A stretch of DNA of 64,000 nt, taken from the NCBI GenBank assembly GCA_033002965.1, contig JAURVB010012674.1, forward strand, positions 62,001 through 126,000. The letters run 5' to 3'. Source of the DNA: Piper betle. Taxonomy: Eukaryota > Streptophyta > Magnoliopsida > Piperales > Piperaceae. The position numbers were made by a program, and so were the translations under genes. Each line of letters starts with the position of its first letter. Position 1 is the stretch's first letter. A model generated the notes under the pieces. The model was not told the origin of the DNA. It searched no databases and saw only the letters and a program-made list of their open reading frames with translations. Shown here in pieces: positions 50,553 to 62,100 of the stretch.

Positions 50553-53500
50553 AACCAGCGCAAAAGTCGATTCTTTTCCCACTCAACACCTCCAAACCGG
50601 AACAAAATCAAAACTTGACCCACTGGGTCGATCCAACAACAATTGATCGCCTTCCTCCTCCTTCTGCTCCGCCGCCGCAACAGAAAGATGAAAAAAGGTG
50701 GGAGCTTTGGCGTAGAAATGGTGGCGGTGCTCTCAGATGAACAGTGAAGGTGGGAGGAAGGTGCCAATCCCTGTCATGGCGTAACTGCTTGCAGAGGATT
50801 TGTTGGGAAGGGAAATGGGACGGAGGAGAAGGAAGGAAGAATGGGTCATTAACTAGTGTTTGGTTAATTTTTTTGGGATTAAGAGATAATTAAGTGAAGA
50901 CCTGTTGTTGATTATTTCATCATAGAATGTGATTAAGATTGATTATTATCATGAAAATGGTGATTAAATGGCCATTATGATATATTTCGTAATTTTTTAA
51001 TCAACAAATAACCACATGCGGGAATTTGCAAAATGATCATTTCCACCCCAAAATGGGTCTTTTGTGTCTTTAATTTTGTGAGTATATGTAAATTTTACTC
51101 ATTATTGTATTTAAATATTTCCTGATTTGATTAAGAAGATGCACAAGAACAAGAGGGGAGTCTTTTCTTTGTGCTCGGTTAATCTTTAATTAAGTGAATT
51201 AAGTATAGACTTGTTTATAGATTGCACCACAGAATGTGGTTAATAAATAGTGGGGATTAAGAATGGACTGTGAAAATTTCTCTGAGTCAAATCATGATTA
51301 TGATATATTTTTTTGTTTTTGGAATTGATCCCATATTGACACAACAACAAAGAATAATCCATCCCATCCTTGACAAATGACACAGTTAAAGAAAACAAAC
51401 GGGTCATTGCCGGCGTTTAGCTTTTAGGGGATTTTTTAATTTGAGAAATGTAAGCTCTTATTATTCTTTTGATTTTTTAGCTGGAATACTTATAAAATAT
51501 ATTTTTTTCGAGGGAAAGATTTTACTTCTTTTTGGGTATGTCAAATATTAGATTGAAAATATGTGGTTTCAATTTCTGAGCATGATAAGAGGATAGACTG
51601 ATCAATGCAATGCAATTAGATGTAGTTGATTGGCTTAGATTGAGCCATAATTGTTGGGACCAACTCAAGTTGGGATTGGGGACAAATACATTTCAGTGAA
51701 CAATTTTTTCAAAGCAAATTTTGCAGAGAATTTGCCACGGTAATTCATTTCATGATCTACATGAGTATGCCTTGGTGCAAGAACTTAAAGAACAAAAAGG
51801 TCCTCTATATATTTCGCTTGTGATTTGTCAGTCGCCGCTAGTTTTCATTTTCATTTTTATTTGACTTCCTCCGCTACAATGAGTGGTTGCAATATTTGAG
51901 TCCTTGAGTTTGAGTTTCTCAGATGGAGAAGAAATATAGTTCACCGTCTGAATCCCAAAATCTCTATTGTGAGAAAATTTCTCAATTTGTAAGGTACAGT
52001 TTTATTTCGATGCTCCCAATATAATAGCCAATGCACCTGAAAACTTCATCCACCTCTAACCATTTGAAATGCTAGATTCGACGAATGAAATATGCAACTG
52101 GTAAGTATAAAAATCCGTCGTCTGAAAATCAGCAAATAACAACTACACTGCGTTTAAACTACTTTTGTAAGAACTTGTTTGATTAGATGCCTATGTTTTG
52201 CGGAAGCCCACCTCATTAGGTTCGTTTCTCTTTAGTGAATGATAAGTTGTGAATGCTGGTATACAGAATGATAAGTTGGGAGTGAAGAGTAATAGAAAAT
52301 GGTAGTTAGGATTTCCATTATGGTGATTGAATTTGCATCGAAAATTTGGTGGTAGTTGTATGTTTATTTTTTATATCTACACTAGCAGCCCTTTGATACC
52401 TGCAACTTGTTCTGCTGAATGTCTTAATCTTTGATCCTACCTTTTTTATTTTGCGTGCACTGGCTGTTTAAAGCCGAATATTTGCCGGATAAAATATCAA
52501 GCGAAGATTAGGACTTTACACCAATAAGAATTGACAGAGCATTGGACTTAAAGAGTGCAAAAAGTGATGGAAGACATTATGTGACAGAGTTGTGAATGAA
52601 TGAGAGCATTTTCAACAAATTTTTGTTTATCAACTCGAACAACACATTGGAGATGTCGACCTCATTTATAGGTGATGATTGAGATAGTCAATTTAATCTT
52701 AACCCAAGTGAGGACTCCTATCCTAACAAAACAAAAAGGTTTTTCTTTTCATGGGAATGATAAATATTGTTAGAAAAGTTCTGGGCATTTCCTTCGTTTT
52801 TTCAGCACACCCTCCGGAATGAGGCATCCTTTCCCCCAAACTTTGCTGTTTCTATGCTGGTCTGCAGATTGCACATGATAAACATAGTTATGCACGAGTT
52901 TCCTATCATCCTACTCTCACGGTTCGTATTTAGCCACCAAGAAGAAAGCAATCATGCCAACAACCTCTAGTTAGGGTGTCTCAAAAAGACCATGATAGAT
53001 ACTGAAAAGCGCTGCCCATAACCAAAGTCGATTACATAGAATTATGCAATCACGAACCCATCAGAGGATAATTAAAGCTGAAGTTTGTAGTGAATCAGGA
53101 ATAAATTGAAACCACCATATTTGTATAAATCACACGAGCACACATCAATAAAACAGGAAAATGTTTTTTACCCCATTGAAAAAGCACTATACATATCCCT
53201 GCCAAGAAAAAATGGAATTGCCCAGCAGAGAGAGTGCCGCAGATGCACATGAACACTAATTGTGTACCCTCTTATACTTGGCACAATTGCTGTCGATTGT
53301 TTAGAACATAAAAATCTATAAAGGCATGGCCCAATCTTGCCACAATTATACCACACCAGCAGTAATAAAATACAGATCATGGCTACACAATATGACAGAA
53401 GGATCAACCTGGTTGGATTTGCTGTCCACATTTCAAATTTCACTCTACATACAATTCAAAGCCAGGCAAAGCTGGAGTTTACAAAATTTATACAATCTAT

Positions 53501-53609
53501 ATTTAGTGTAGAATATAATCTAATAGTTAGGATAAGATCTCTCATAAGGAAAATAAATGTTACTCGAGCAGAAGCTAATAACAATTTTTTGATGAGATTT
53601 TTTTCGGTG
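50553..53609. other. Intergenic between the RRM and PPR genes
   Basis: The first 300 bases are the GC-rich leader and promoter of the RRM gene. The rest is AT-rich and I see no gene, repeat array or RNA gene in it. The 3' UTR of the PPR gene probably lies within 53150-53609. Confidence 0.5.
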
Positions 53610-55754
53610 TTATGCTAATCTGGCATCATCTGTTTCCTTCATTTTCATTGCCTTCACAAGTAAGTGTGTCCTTGGCTCTGGGATCATTCCCTTTGATATC
53701 ATATGTCCAAAGTAATGTAATGCCTCGTCCCTTTTCTCTCTTTCATAGAGACCATGTATCATAATGGTGTAAGATCTTTGATCCGGCCCAACACCATCTT
53801 TGACCATGTTATTCCATGCCATTTGTATCCCCTCTTCAAAATTCCAACTTGTAAACAGCTTCAAAATCGAATTGTAAACGTCACTTGTCAGCTTACAACC
53901 TACTTTTTCCATTTGATGAAGCATACGAACAGCCTCTTCAGGAGCCTTCATGGACTTGAGGAAATAAATGTAAGTCCTGTCATTTGGTTGGCACCCTTTC
54001 CCTTCCATTTCACCCAAAATTTTATATGCTTCATCCATTCTCTGTATTTTGCACAAGTGTTTGATTAGGGTATTATACGTGACAACATCTGGTTCACAGC
54101 CCTTTTCATTCATCTCACCAAAAATCTTAAGAGCATCAGGGATCCTCTTTTGAAGCACAATGCATCAATTACACAGTTGCAAATGGCAACATCTGGATGA
54201 CATCCCTTCTTCCACATGGAAGTAAACAACTTCACAGCCGTCCCCAACTTTCCAGCTTTGGTTAAAGAATTAATGAATATAGAATAAGTAAACAGAGTAG
54301 GCTTACAACTAGAAGTTATTATATCATTCCAGAATCTTTTGGTTTCATGCAAGTTCCTCCGGACACACCAACCATTGAGTATGATGTTCATGGCTTTTAT
54401 ATCCTGCGGAAACTCCCTCTTCTTTTCCAAAAACAGTGACTCTGCAATGTCAACATGTTTATATCTACAAAGTGACAGCAAAAGCGTTTGGAAGGCAATA
54501 GAATCAAGTTTCAGGCCAAATTCTTCTCTTCTGTAAAACATGTGTATAGCTTCTTGCACCTTATGCCCGCTAGCATACCTGTTCAGAAGTATTGAAAAAG
54601 TTTTTTCATTAACAATATTCCTACGTTCCACAGGAGGTATGTTTTCAACAAGTTCTTCCATCTGTTCGAATTGTTTCATCCTCCCTAATATGTCCAGCAT
54701 TTCATTAAAACATCGAGATCCATGAGAATAATATTTCTGCTTATCAGCATAGCAGAAGAATGAGTAGGCAGACTTCCATTCTGAGCGAAATCTTTGAAGA
54801 ACTTGCAGAACCAAGTCTTCTGAGAAAGTGATCTTAAGCTTCGCAAGGGCTGCTTCAACTTTTGAAGTAGAATTATGCACCCTTAGCAGGTTTTGGATCA
54901 ATGAAACATCATGAGTTTCTGAGCAAACAAAACTCGAATTTCGCTCCCAAAGATCAGCATGTGACCTATCTGTTGCAATGAAAGCACGGCAGAATACATA
55001 CAAAGCATTGTTCTTCAGAGTACACGCTCCATACCTTGTATTGCCCCATTTAGTAAGAACTTGACGACCTCGAGCATAATAAGATAAATAGTCCCTAGCC
55101 GAACAAGGTTGTGCTCCAAGGCTATAATGTCTCTTAAGTACCCAAACTTTACCTGTAATTTCTAGATACCATCAAAATTCACCATTACTTATACCCAAAG
55201 CCTATATTCGCATATTAATTGTACGTGAAGATTCCTGTAACATAAACATCTGTAAGATAGACTGGATTCCATTTTTGTGATGTAAATTCTCATGGAATTT
55301 TCAAGAGTATATTACATCCAAAGCAATATAGAAATATAGGCTTTAAACATAATTAACCTGCATGACAAACAAATATAGAGCATGTTGCTAAAATCAAGTA
55401 ACGATAAGACTTATAAACTAGCTAGTAGAAATATTTTAAATGTCTACCCATTATAGCCACCAGAAGCAGAGCAAATCAAAATACAGTTCATCAATCCCGT
55501 AACACAAAAACAGAAAATGGCGGTTGTTAAATCGCCGGGTACACGCTCTCTTCTAAATTATTAATTAATCGCAATTCCAACCAAAGAGTGAGAAAGGCAT
55601 GCTTTAGCATTCGGATTTACACACCATCCAATAAGCAATTGTTTCACATAAGCATCCAAAGCGGCAATCTATGGCGTTCGCTCCTACAACAGATTCGTAT
55701 AACACAAGTTCAAAGCAAGAGAAAACTAGAAGGGGGGTGCTTACCACGGCCCAT
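53610..55754 (-). CDS. Pentatricopeptide repeat (PPR) protein, single-base frame break
   Basis: A 10-base first coding exon (55754-55745, ATGGGCCGTG, donor GTAAGC) joins a long second exon (55152-53610). Its frame opens with GKVWVLKRHYSLGAQPCSAR, which looks like an organelle-targeting segment rich in basic residues. Tandem 35-residue P-class PPR units follow, for example KTFSILLNRYASGHKVQEAI, FTYSIFINSLTKAGKLGTAV, VVTYNTLIKHLCKIQRMDEA and RSYTIMIHGLYEREKRDEAL. P-class PPR proteins bind specific organellar RNAs and aid their processing or stability. The frame breaks at 54148-54151: a four-base homopolymer needs one more base to join ICNCVIDALC to RIPDALKIFGEMNEKGC. With it, length would be 517 residues. 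The ATG is the first after an in-frame TAG. Exon 1 is inferred from splice signals and reading frame. Confidence 0.85.
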
Positions 55755-56157
55755 TGATGGCCACCTAATCCTCGCCGCTACCTAAATGAAATCTCGGCCG
55801 CTTCATCGATCGACCCTCGCCGGACCTTTCACCGACCTCCGCCGGAGCACCTCTCCTCGCCGGCGACTGGAGTAGACGCCGCCGCTCACACAGCTAGCCT
55901 TGCTAAGAAGAGAAGGAGAGGGGCCTTGCTTGTTATTCGGGTAAAAGGGCCAAACCGTTTACCCGAAACCCGTGCTCGGATATCGGACCTTCCCTCCCGA
56001 TTCCCGATGCCATTCTCTACGCCGGCCAATCGTCCTACTCGGCGAACGCATTTGATCGGAATTGTGGAGATCCGGCGGGGAGGTTCGGTCGAAGGTGTAA
56101 AGTTTGGGTCTTTGGTGTTGGATCGTCTGGTAGGGGGCGGTGGTTGTGGTGGTGGTG
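55755..56157. promoter_or_regulatory. Shared promoter between divergent PPR and TWD40-2 genes
   Basis: Only 403 bases separate the two divergent start codons. The interval is GC-rich (CpG-containing, for example CCTCGCCGGACC and CTCCTCGCCGGCG), contrasts with the AT-rich surroundings and has no obvious TATA box. This suits a bidirectional promoter for two housekeeping genes; co-regulation is inference. Confidence 0.55.
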
Positions 56158-59100
56158 ATGCTGCGGCTTCGGGCGTTCCGGCCGACGCCGGACAAGATAG
56201 TGAAGATTCAGGTGCACCCGACGCAGCCATGGATCGTCACCGCCGATGCCTCCGACCACGTCTCTGTATGGAATTGGGAGCACCGGCAGGTTGGTTTGAT
56301 TTCTTTTTGTTTTATTTGTAGTACTGTTTTTGGTGTATGTTTCCTTCGAAGTTTCTGATTTGGTGGTTGTGGATCAAAGATTGTTTTTTATGATCAATGT
56401 ATGCGCGCCAGGTGATTTATGAGCTGAAAGCGGGTGGAGTGGATGAGAGGCGCTTGGTGGGGGCGAAGCTGGAGAAGCTGGCCGAGGGAGAAACGGGTAT
56501 GGTTATGGTTGGTTATTCTTGAAATTTGATAAATTTTTTTCGTTTTTCTACTTGAAGACATTGGTGATATATAATATGAAGAAATTTGAGAAAATCTCAG
56601 TGGGCAACATCTTTCATTATTTTGGAATTAAGAATTTGTTTGTTGACTGTGAGTGGCAATCTTGTATGCAGCCTATCTTATCTGCATGGTCTGAATCTGG
56701 AATCTGGATGATGAGGAGCTAACTTTAATAATGGTTGTCTGCTCTATTCGTCTACGAATTTTAAGAATTCATATGCTTTCTGAGAAACCTATGCAATCTG
56801 GCTAACAATCTTCACAAAGTGCTTTGCCATTTCGTAGAATGAGCTGTTAGCAATTGCTTAGGAACCTTCAACATAAATATTGACATTTCGAACTTGGTCT
56901 AGCTACTTCCTAAAATGAGTGCATATGTTCCCTAGGTGGATCAGATTTGCGGTTGCCTCTATTGACTGGGCTATGCTTTGTTTGGTCCGTGAAACTACGT
57001 TGATGTAGAATATATTACTGAGCCAGGCTTGTTGTGAAGGTCGAGTATTAGCAACATCCTTTAAGTAAGCTCAACTATAGATATATAGAGACTTTAAGAA
57101 ACTTGCAGAATTTAAATAGTGAAGGTTTTCTTGGTTCTTTAGACTTTAAAATTTGTGTTAGTATATAAGTAGCCACAGCTTATGGGAAATATATATTTGG
57201 GGCTTACCCTTGGAAAGTTGGGATGCCAAAGAAGATCCATTCAAGTGACAATGGTTTTATTAGTTTTAAGAAAATGACCTGAGAAATGTGGTGAGTACTG
57301 GAGCAGAATCCATTGCAACTTAATATGTGAAGTTTTTTTGTAGTGTCGTCTGGGGAATATAATTGATGAATTACATTTCTTAGAGGGCATCTGAGTTATA
57401 AATTCATAGTTGGGGCTTGGGACCAAAATGTTGCTTCATTGTCAGCAACCCGGGCCTAATTTTTCTGGCTTATCATGTTTTTTGTGCTGGCAGAAAACAG
57501 GGGAAAGCCCACCGAGGCCATTCGTGGAGGAAGGTAGAATCATCTGGATGATAATCTTTTTTAAGGTTTCCCCTTTTCTTTGTCTTGTTTGCTGAAAATT
57601 GCTGCGGCTGGCATTCTGTTTTCAGTGTGAAGCAGGTTTCTTTCTATGATGATGATGTGCAATTTTGGCAACTATGGAGGAATTGCTCTGCAGCTGCTGA
57701 GGCGCCATCTGCTGTTAATCAGCATACCTCTGCATTTAATCCTCCAGCACAAGCTACAAGAGGAAGGCATTTCCTCGTAATTTGTTGCGAGAACAAAGTC
57801 ATATTTTTGGACTTGGTTACAATGCGTGGTCGTGATGTACCAAAGCAAGAATTTGATAACAGATCTCTACTTTGGCAAGTCCTAACCTTTGTTAAGTGGT
57901 TTGAGTTTTTATTTGATAACAAAAAATACTGCAGTTTTTGACCTCTTAAGGTTCTCAAGTTGAACTCTTTGCTGAGGTCTTGCTTTATTCTGTTCATATT
58001 TTTTTCTTCGTTGCTATATAACCTCATGGCAATGATTGTGAGGAGGTTAGCAAATCTTATGATATTCTTGTTAACCATAGCATCGCTGCGACAACATATT
58101 GAAAATTAAATTGTACTAAGTGCTAGCATGTATATCAAAGTTTAGGTAGAACCTTTCCATGGCAGAAAGCTTGAAGCGAAGAAATCTGGTTGGCATTTAG
58201 CTGGAAAAATGAATTATAACCAGGGAAATTAGCTCCAAGAAATGTTTTATTATCATGGCAAAAAAGTCTGTTGGTTATGTGACTTGATTATTTTAACATG
58301 GGTTTTTCTGCAGTTAATTATGCTGTATTTACATCCATTACTTCCCAGTTTCTATTTCTACAAGTTTTTTGTATAAATGAAGTTATTCCACTATGCTACA
58401 GCTCATTTTGATGATAAAGCAAATTGAACCTTTCTGCAGTATGGAATTCCTGTCAAAGTCTGCTGCTGGTGATGGTCCTCTTGTTGCATTTGGTGCTTCT
58501 GATGGTGTGATTAGAGTTCTATCCATGATAACATGGAAGGTTTTGCACGTTGTATCTTGCAAGAACTATTTTTCATTTTTTATCATTGTGTTTTTGCTTG
58601 CGTATTGATAATGACTGTTTTCCACACAGCTTGCTAGAAGATACACTGGAGGGCATAAGGGAGCAATTTCATGTTTGATGACTTTCATGGCTCCTTCTGG
58701 AGAGGTATCAACTTTGGTTAAATGACCATCTGCCATATAGGATATTCTGTGGTGTTATTCAAGAAATTGGGCCTTATTTATTCAGTTAGCTGGTAGGGTC
58801 AATTGCCTACTTAAGTGTTTGCTTTAATATTCTTTAATTTTTTGTATTTCTTGTTTTTTTGCTGCCAGCCACTATTGGTTTCAGGTGGTAGTGATGGTTT
58901 GCTAGTTGTATGGAGTGCAGACCATTCTCATGATTCACGTGAGCTTGTACCAAAGTTGAGTTTGAAGGTGGAATAATATCCAGCTCTGAATATGAATTTC
59001 AAAAGTTAAAAGGTTTATTACTTATGGCTAATTTGATTACACTTTGCCCATAGTCACATGATGGAGGGGTTGTGGCCGTTGAACTGTCTAGAGTAATGGG

Positions 59101-62100
59101 AAGTGCGCCTCAGCTGATTACGATTGGAGCAGATAAGACATTAGCTATATGGGATACTATTTCGTTTAAGGTTACTATGTGGATATTTGCATGAGTTTGT
59201 GTCTTTGCTTTAAGATTTCTTATGTCAATGTGATGGGTTTTTTGTTTTTCAGGAGTTGAGACGCCTTAAACCTGTTCCTAAACTTGCATGTCATAGTGTA
59301 GCATCTTGGTGTCATCCTCGAGCTCCAAATCTTGATATATTAACATGTGTCAAGGATTCACATATCTGGTATGTTTATGCTTATTTTCATAACGATACTA
59401 CCATTTCTATCAGCTGCTGTGGTGCTTACTGAGTTCTGATACCTCTTGATAGGGCTATTGAACAGCCTACATATTCTGCCTTGACAAGACCATTGTGTGA
59501 ACTTTCTTCCCTTGTTCCCCCTCAAGTTATTGCTCCTCACAAAAAGCTCAGGGTATGCTAATGTTACTGACTTTTACAATGACAGGAGTTCTAAATGTTG
59601 AAGTTCCTTGTTTATATCATTTCATTGTGGATATTTATAGATTATTTTGGCCATATGGTTTTCCTAAAAGATTGTCTGTTCTCAGGTGTACTGCATGGTT
59701 GCTCACCCTCTACAACCGCACCTTGTGGCAACTGGGACAAACATTGGTGTCATACTCAGTGAATTTGATCCACGGTCTCTTCCAGCTGTTGCTTCTCTAC
59801 CAACACCTCCTGGAAGCAGGGAACATTCTGCAGTGTATTTAGTAGAAAGGGAGCTTAAATTGCTTCAGTTTCAGCTGTCTAACACCTCCAATCCTTCTCT
59901 TGGACCTGCTGGTTCTTTAGCAGATGCAGGCAGAGGCAAGGCAGAATCTGTGGAACCATTACAAATCAAGCAGATGAAGAAACCTATAAGTACCCCTGTT
60001 CCCCATGATTCATATTCAACACTCTCTGTGAGCAGTTCCGGGAAGTAAGTTTCTCTGTTCTCTCTGCCCGTATCTCTTTGTGTGCTGAGGCATGAATTTG
60101 TCTGCATATGTTTTGGCTCATGATCAAAGTACAGGACGCCTTCCACACTACTGTTAGGCCAGTGTTTTATCTATAGTCCAAATAATACATTTCTTCTGAA
60201 CTACATGTAATTTACCAGCTATTGGTCAAATTAGATGCCAGTATCTGATATAATATTCCCCTTCTTTTAGGTACCTTGCTGTTGTGTGGCCCGATATTCC
60301 TTACTTCTCTGTGTACAAGGTTAGTGATTGGACAGTGGCTGACTCTGGAATAGGGAGGCTTTTTGCTTGGGACACATGCCGTGATAGATTTGCTTTGCTG
60401 GAGACTGCTTTGACTCCTAGGATTCCTCTAGTTTCTAAAGGAGGATCAAAAAAGCCAAGGAAGCTGCAGCAGCTGCAGCTCAAGCTGCTGCTGCTGCTGC
60501 AACAGCAGCCTCTACAGCGACGGTGCAAGTGCGAATATTACTGGATGATGGGATCTCACATGTACTGACACGTTCAATAGAGGGTCGCAGTGAACCAGTA
60601 ACTAGCATTTGCTCTACTTTTTATGTTTTTTTACTGTATATTTTTAGTATATAGTGTTTTTTGTATTATCTGCTAAAAGTTACAGTGTGATGTAGGTGAT
60701 TGGTTTGCACGGTGGTGCTTTGCTAGGTGTTGCCTATCGTACTTCTCGGAGAATCAGCCCTGCTGCTGCGACAGCCATTTCAACAATTCAACCAATGTCC
60801 TTATCCGGGTTAGGCAGCAATGGACTCCCAGGTTTGGAATCTCCAGTTCCAGAGGGAGCCCCACAGAACTTTCAGCTATACAGGTTTGAGAATTATGGTG
60901 TTATCTAGTTCTGTATGCCTGACATATATTTTTGTCATTGACCATGTTTTGTGTTAAGAAAGCTCATAAATAGTTGTACATTTATACGTCGGCACTGTTG
61001 AAGGAAGTTAAACATATGAAGTGTTGAAGGTATTCATTTAAAAACAACCTTTAGTGATTGTCTTATAATAAAAATGGTGTTGGGAGATTTTTTTGCTGTT
61101 CAGAATGCCCTTGAGAGTTTTTCTTTGTTAACAACTAAAAAATTATGTTCTTATTGGACAAAAAAGACATCTTTTGAAAGAAAATTAGATTGTGAGAGTC
61201 ATCTTTTGTTGGATAGAAAGAGTTGTCCCCAGTGAAGTGATACATTTTAACTTCTCAGGCAATAATAATGCGGCCATATATTCAAAGTCCAAATGAATCA
61301 TCAATCTATATTTTTAATCTTATGAATGTACTTTTTATTATTGTGACTGGTGTTTCATTGAAGGTTGTCTTGGATGTTAGAGTTTATTTTTTTCTCTACG
61401 TTTGAATTAACATGGTTGGCAAATTTTATCAGCAAGAAAAGCTTGTTACGAACTAAGACTGTCCTGATGTCAAATGGATTTTACTATATGTTTGCTTCAT
61501 ATGTCCTTTAATAGCTTGTGGTGATTGATATGATCTTGAAAGATGAAGATCTTTGTCGTATTCCAACCCTGTATGTGATTTTGCTTTTTCCTGTGTTATT
61601 TATTAGTTGTTGACTCTTGTAGTTGGGAGACTTTTCAGCCTGTTAGTGGTCTTCTTTCCCAACCAGAGTGGGCTGCATGGGACCAGACGGTTGAATATTG
61701 TGCATTTGCTTATCAGCAGTACATCGTTATTTCCTCATTACGCCCTCAGTATAGATATCTTGGAGATGTTGCTATTCCATGTGCTACCAGTGCCGTTTGG
61801 CATCGAAGGCAGCTTTTTGTTGCCACTCCTACTACCATTGAGTAAGATTTATTGATTGATATTTTTTGTATGTTGAAATCAACAGCACTGTAAAATACAC
61901 TAAACAAGGAAGTTTCAAATGTGTTAGAGGGATATCAGTTTGTATTTCTTGTTACTAAATAATTGGTTAACTGAATGGGAGGCAGGGTTGGGGAAGGAAC
62001 TTTTTCCACTCAAATGCATAGTTTTCTGCATCAAATTCTTTGATGTGCATTTTGTAATGGATATGCGTGTATGAATCCTTGCCTAAGCCTCTATCTCTTG

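Noticed and set aside
50133..50767. Several frames around the first exon of the RRM gene
   Set aside because: They are antisense or out-of-frame readings of the GC-rich leader and exon 1.
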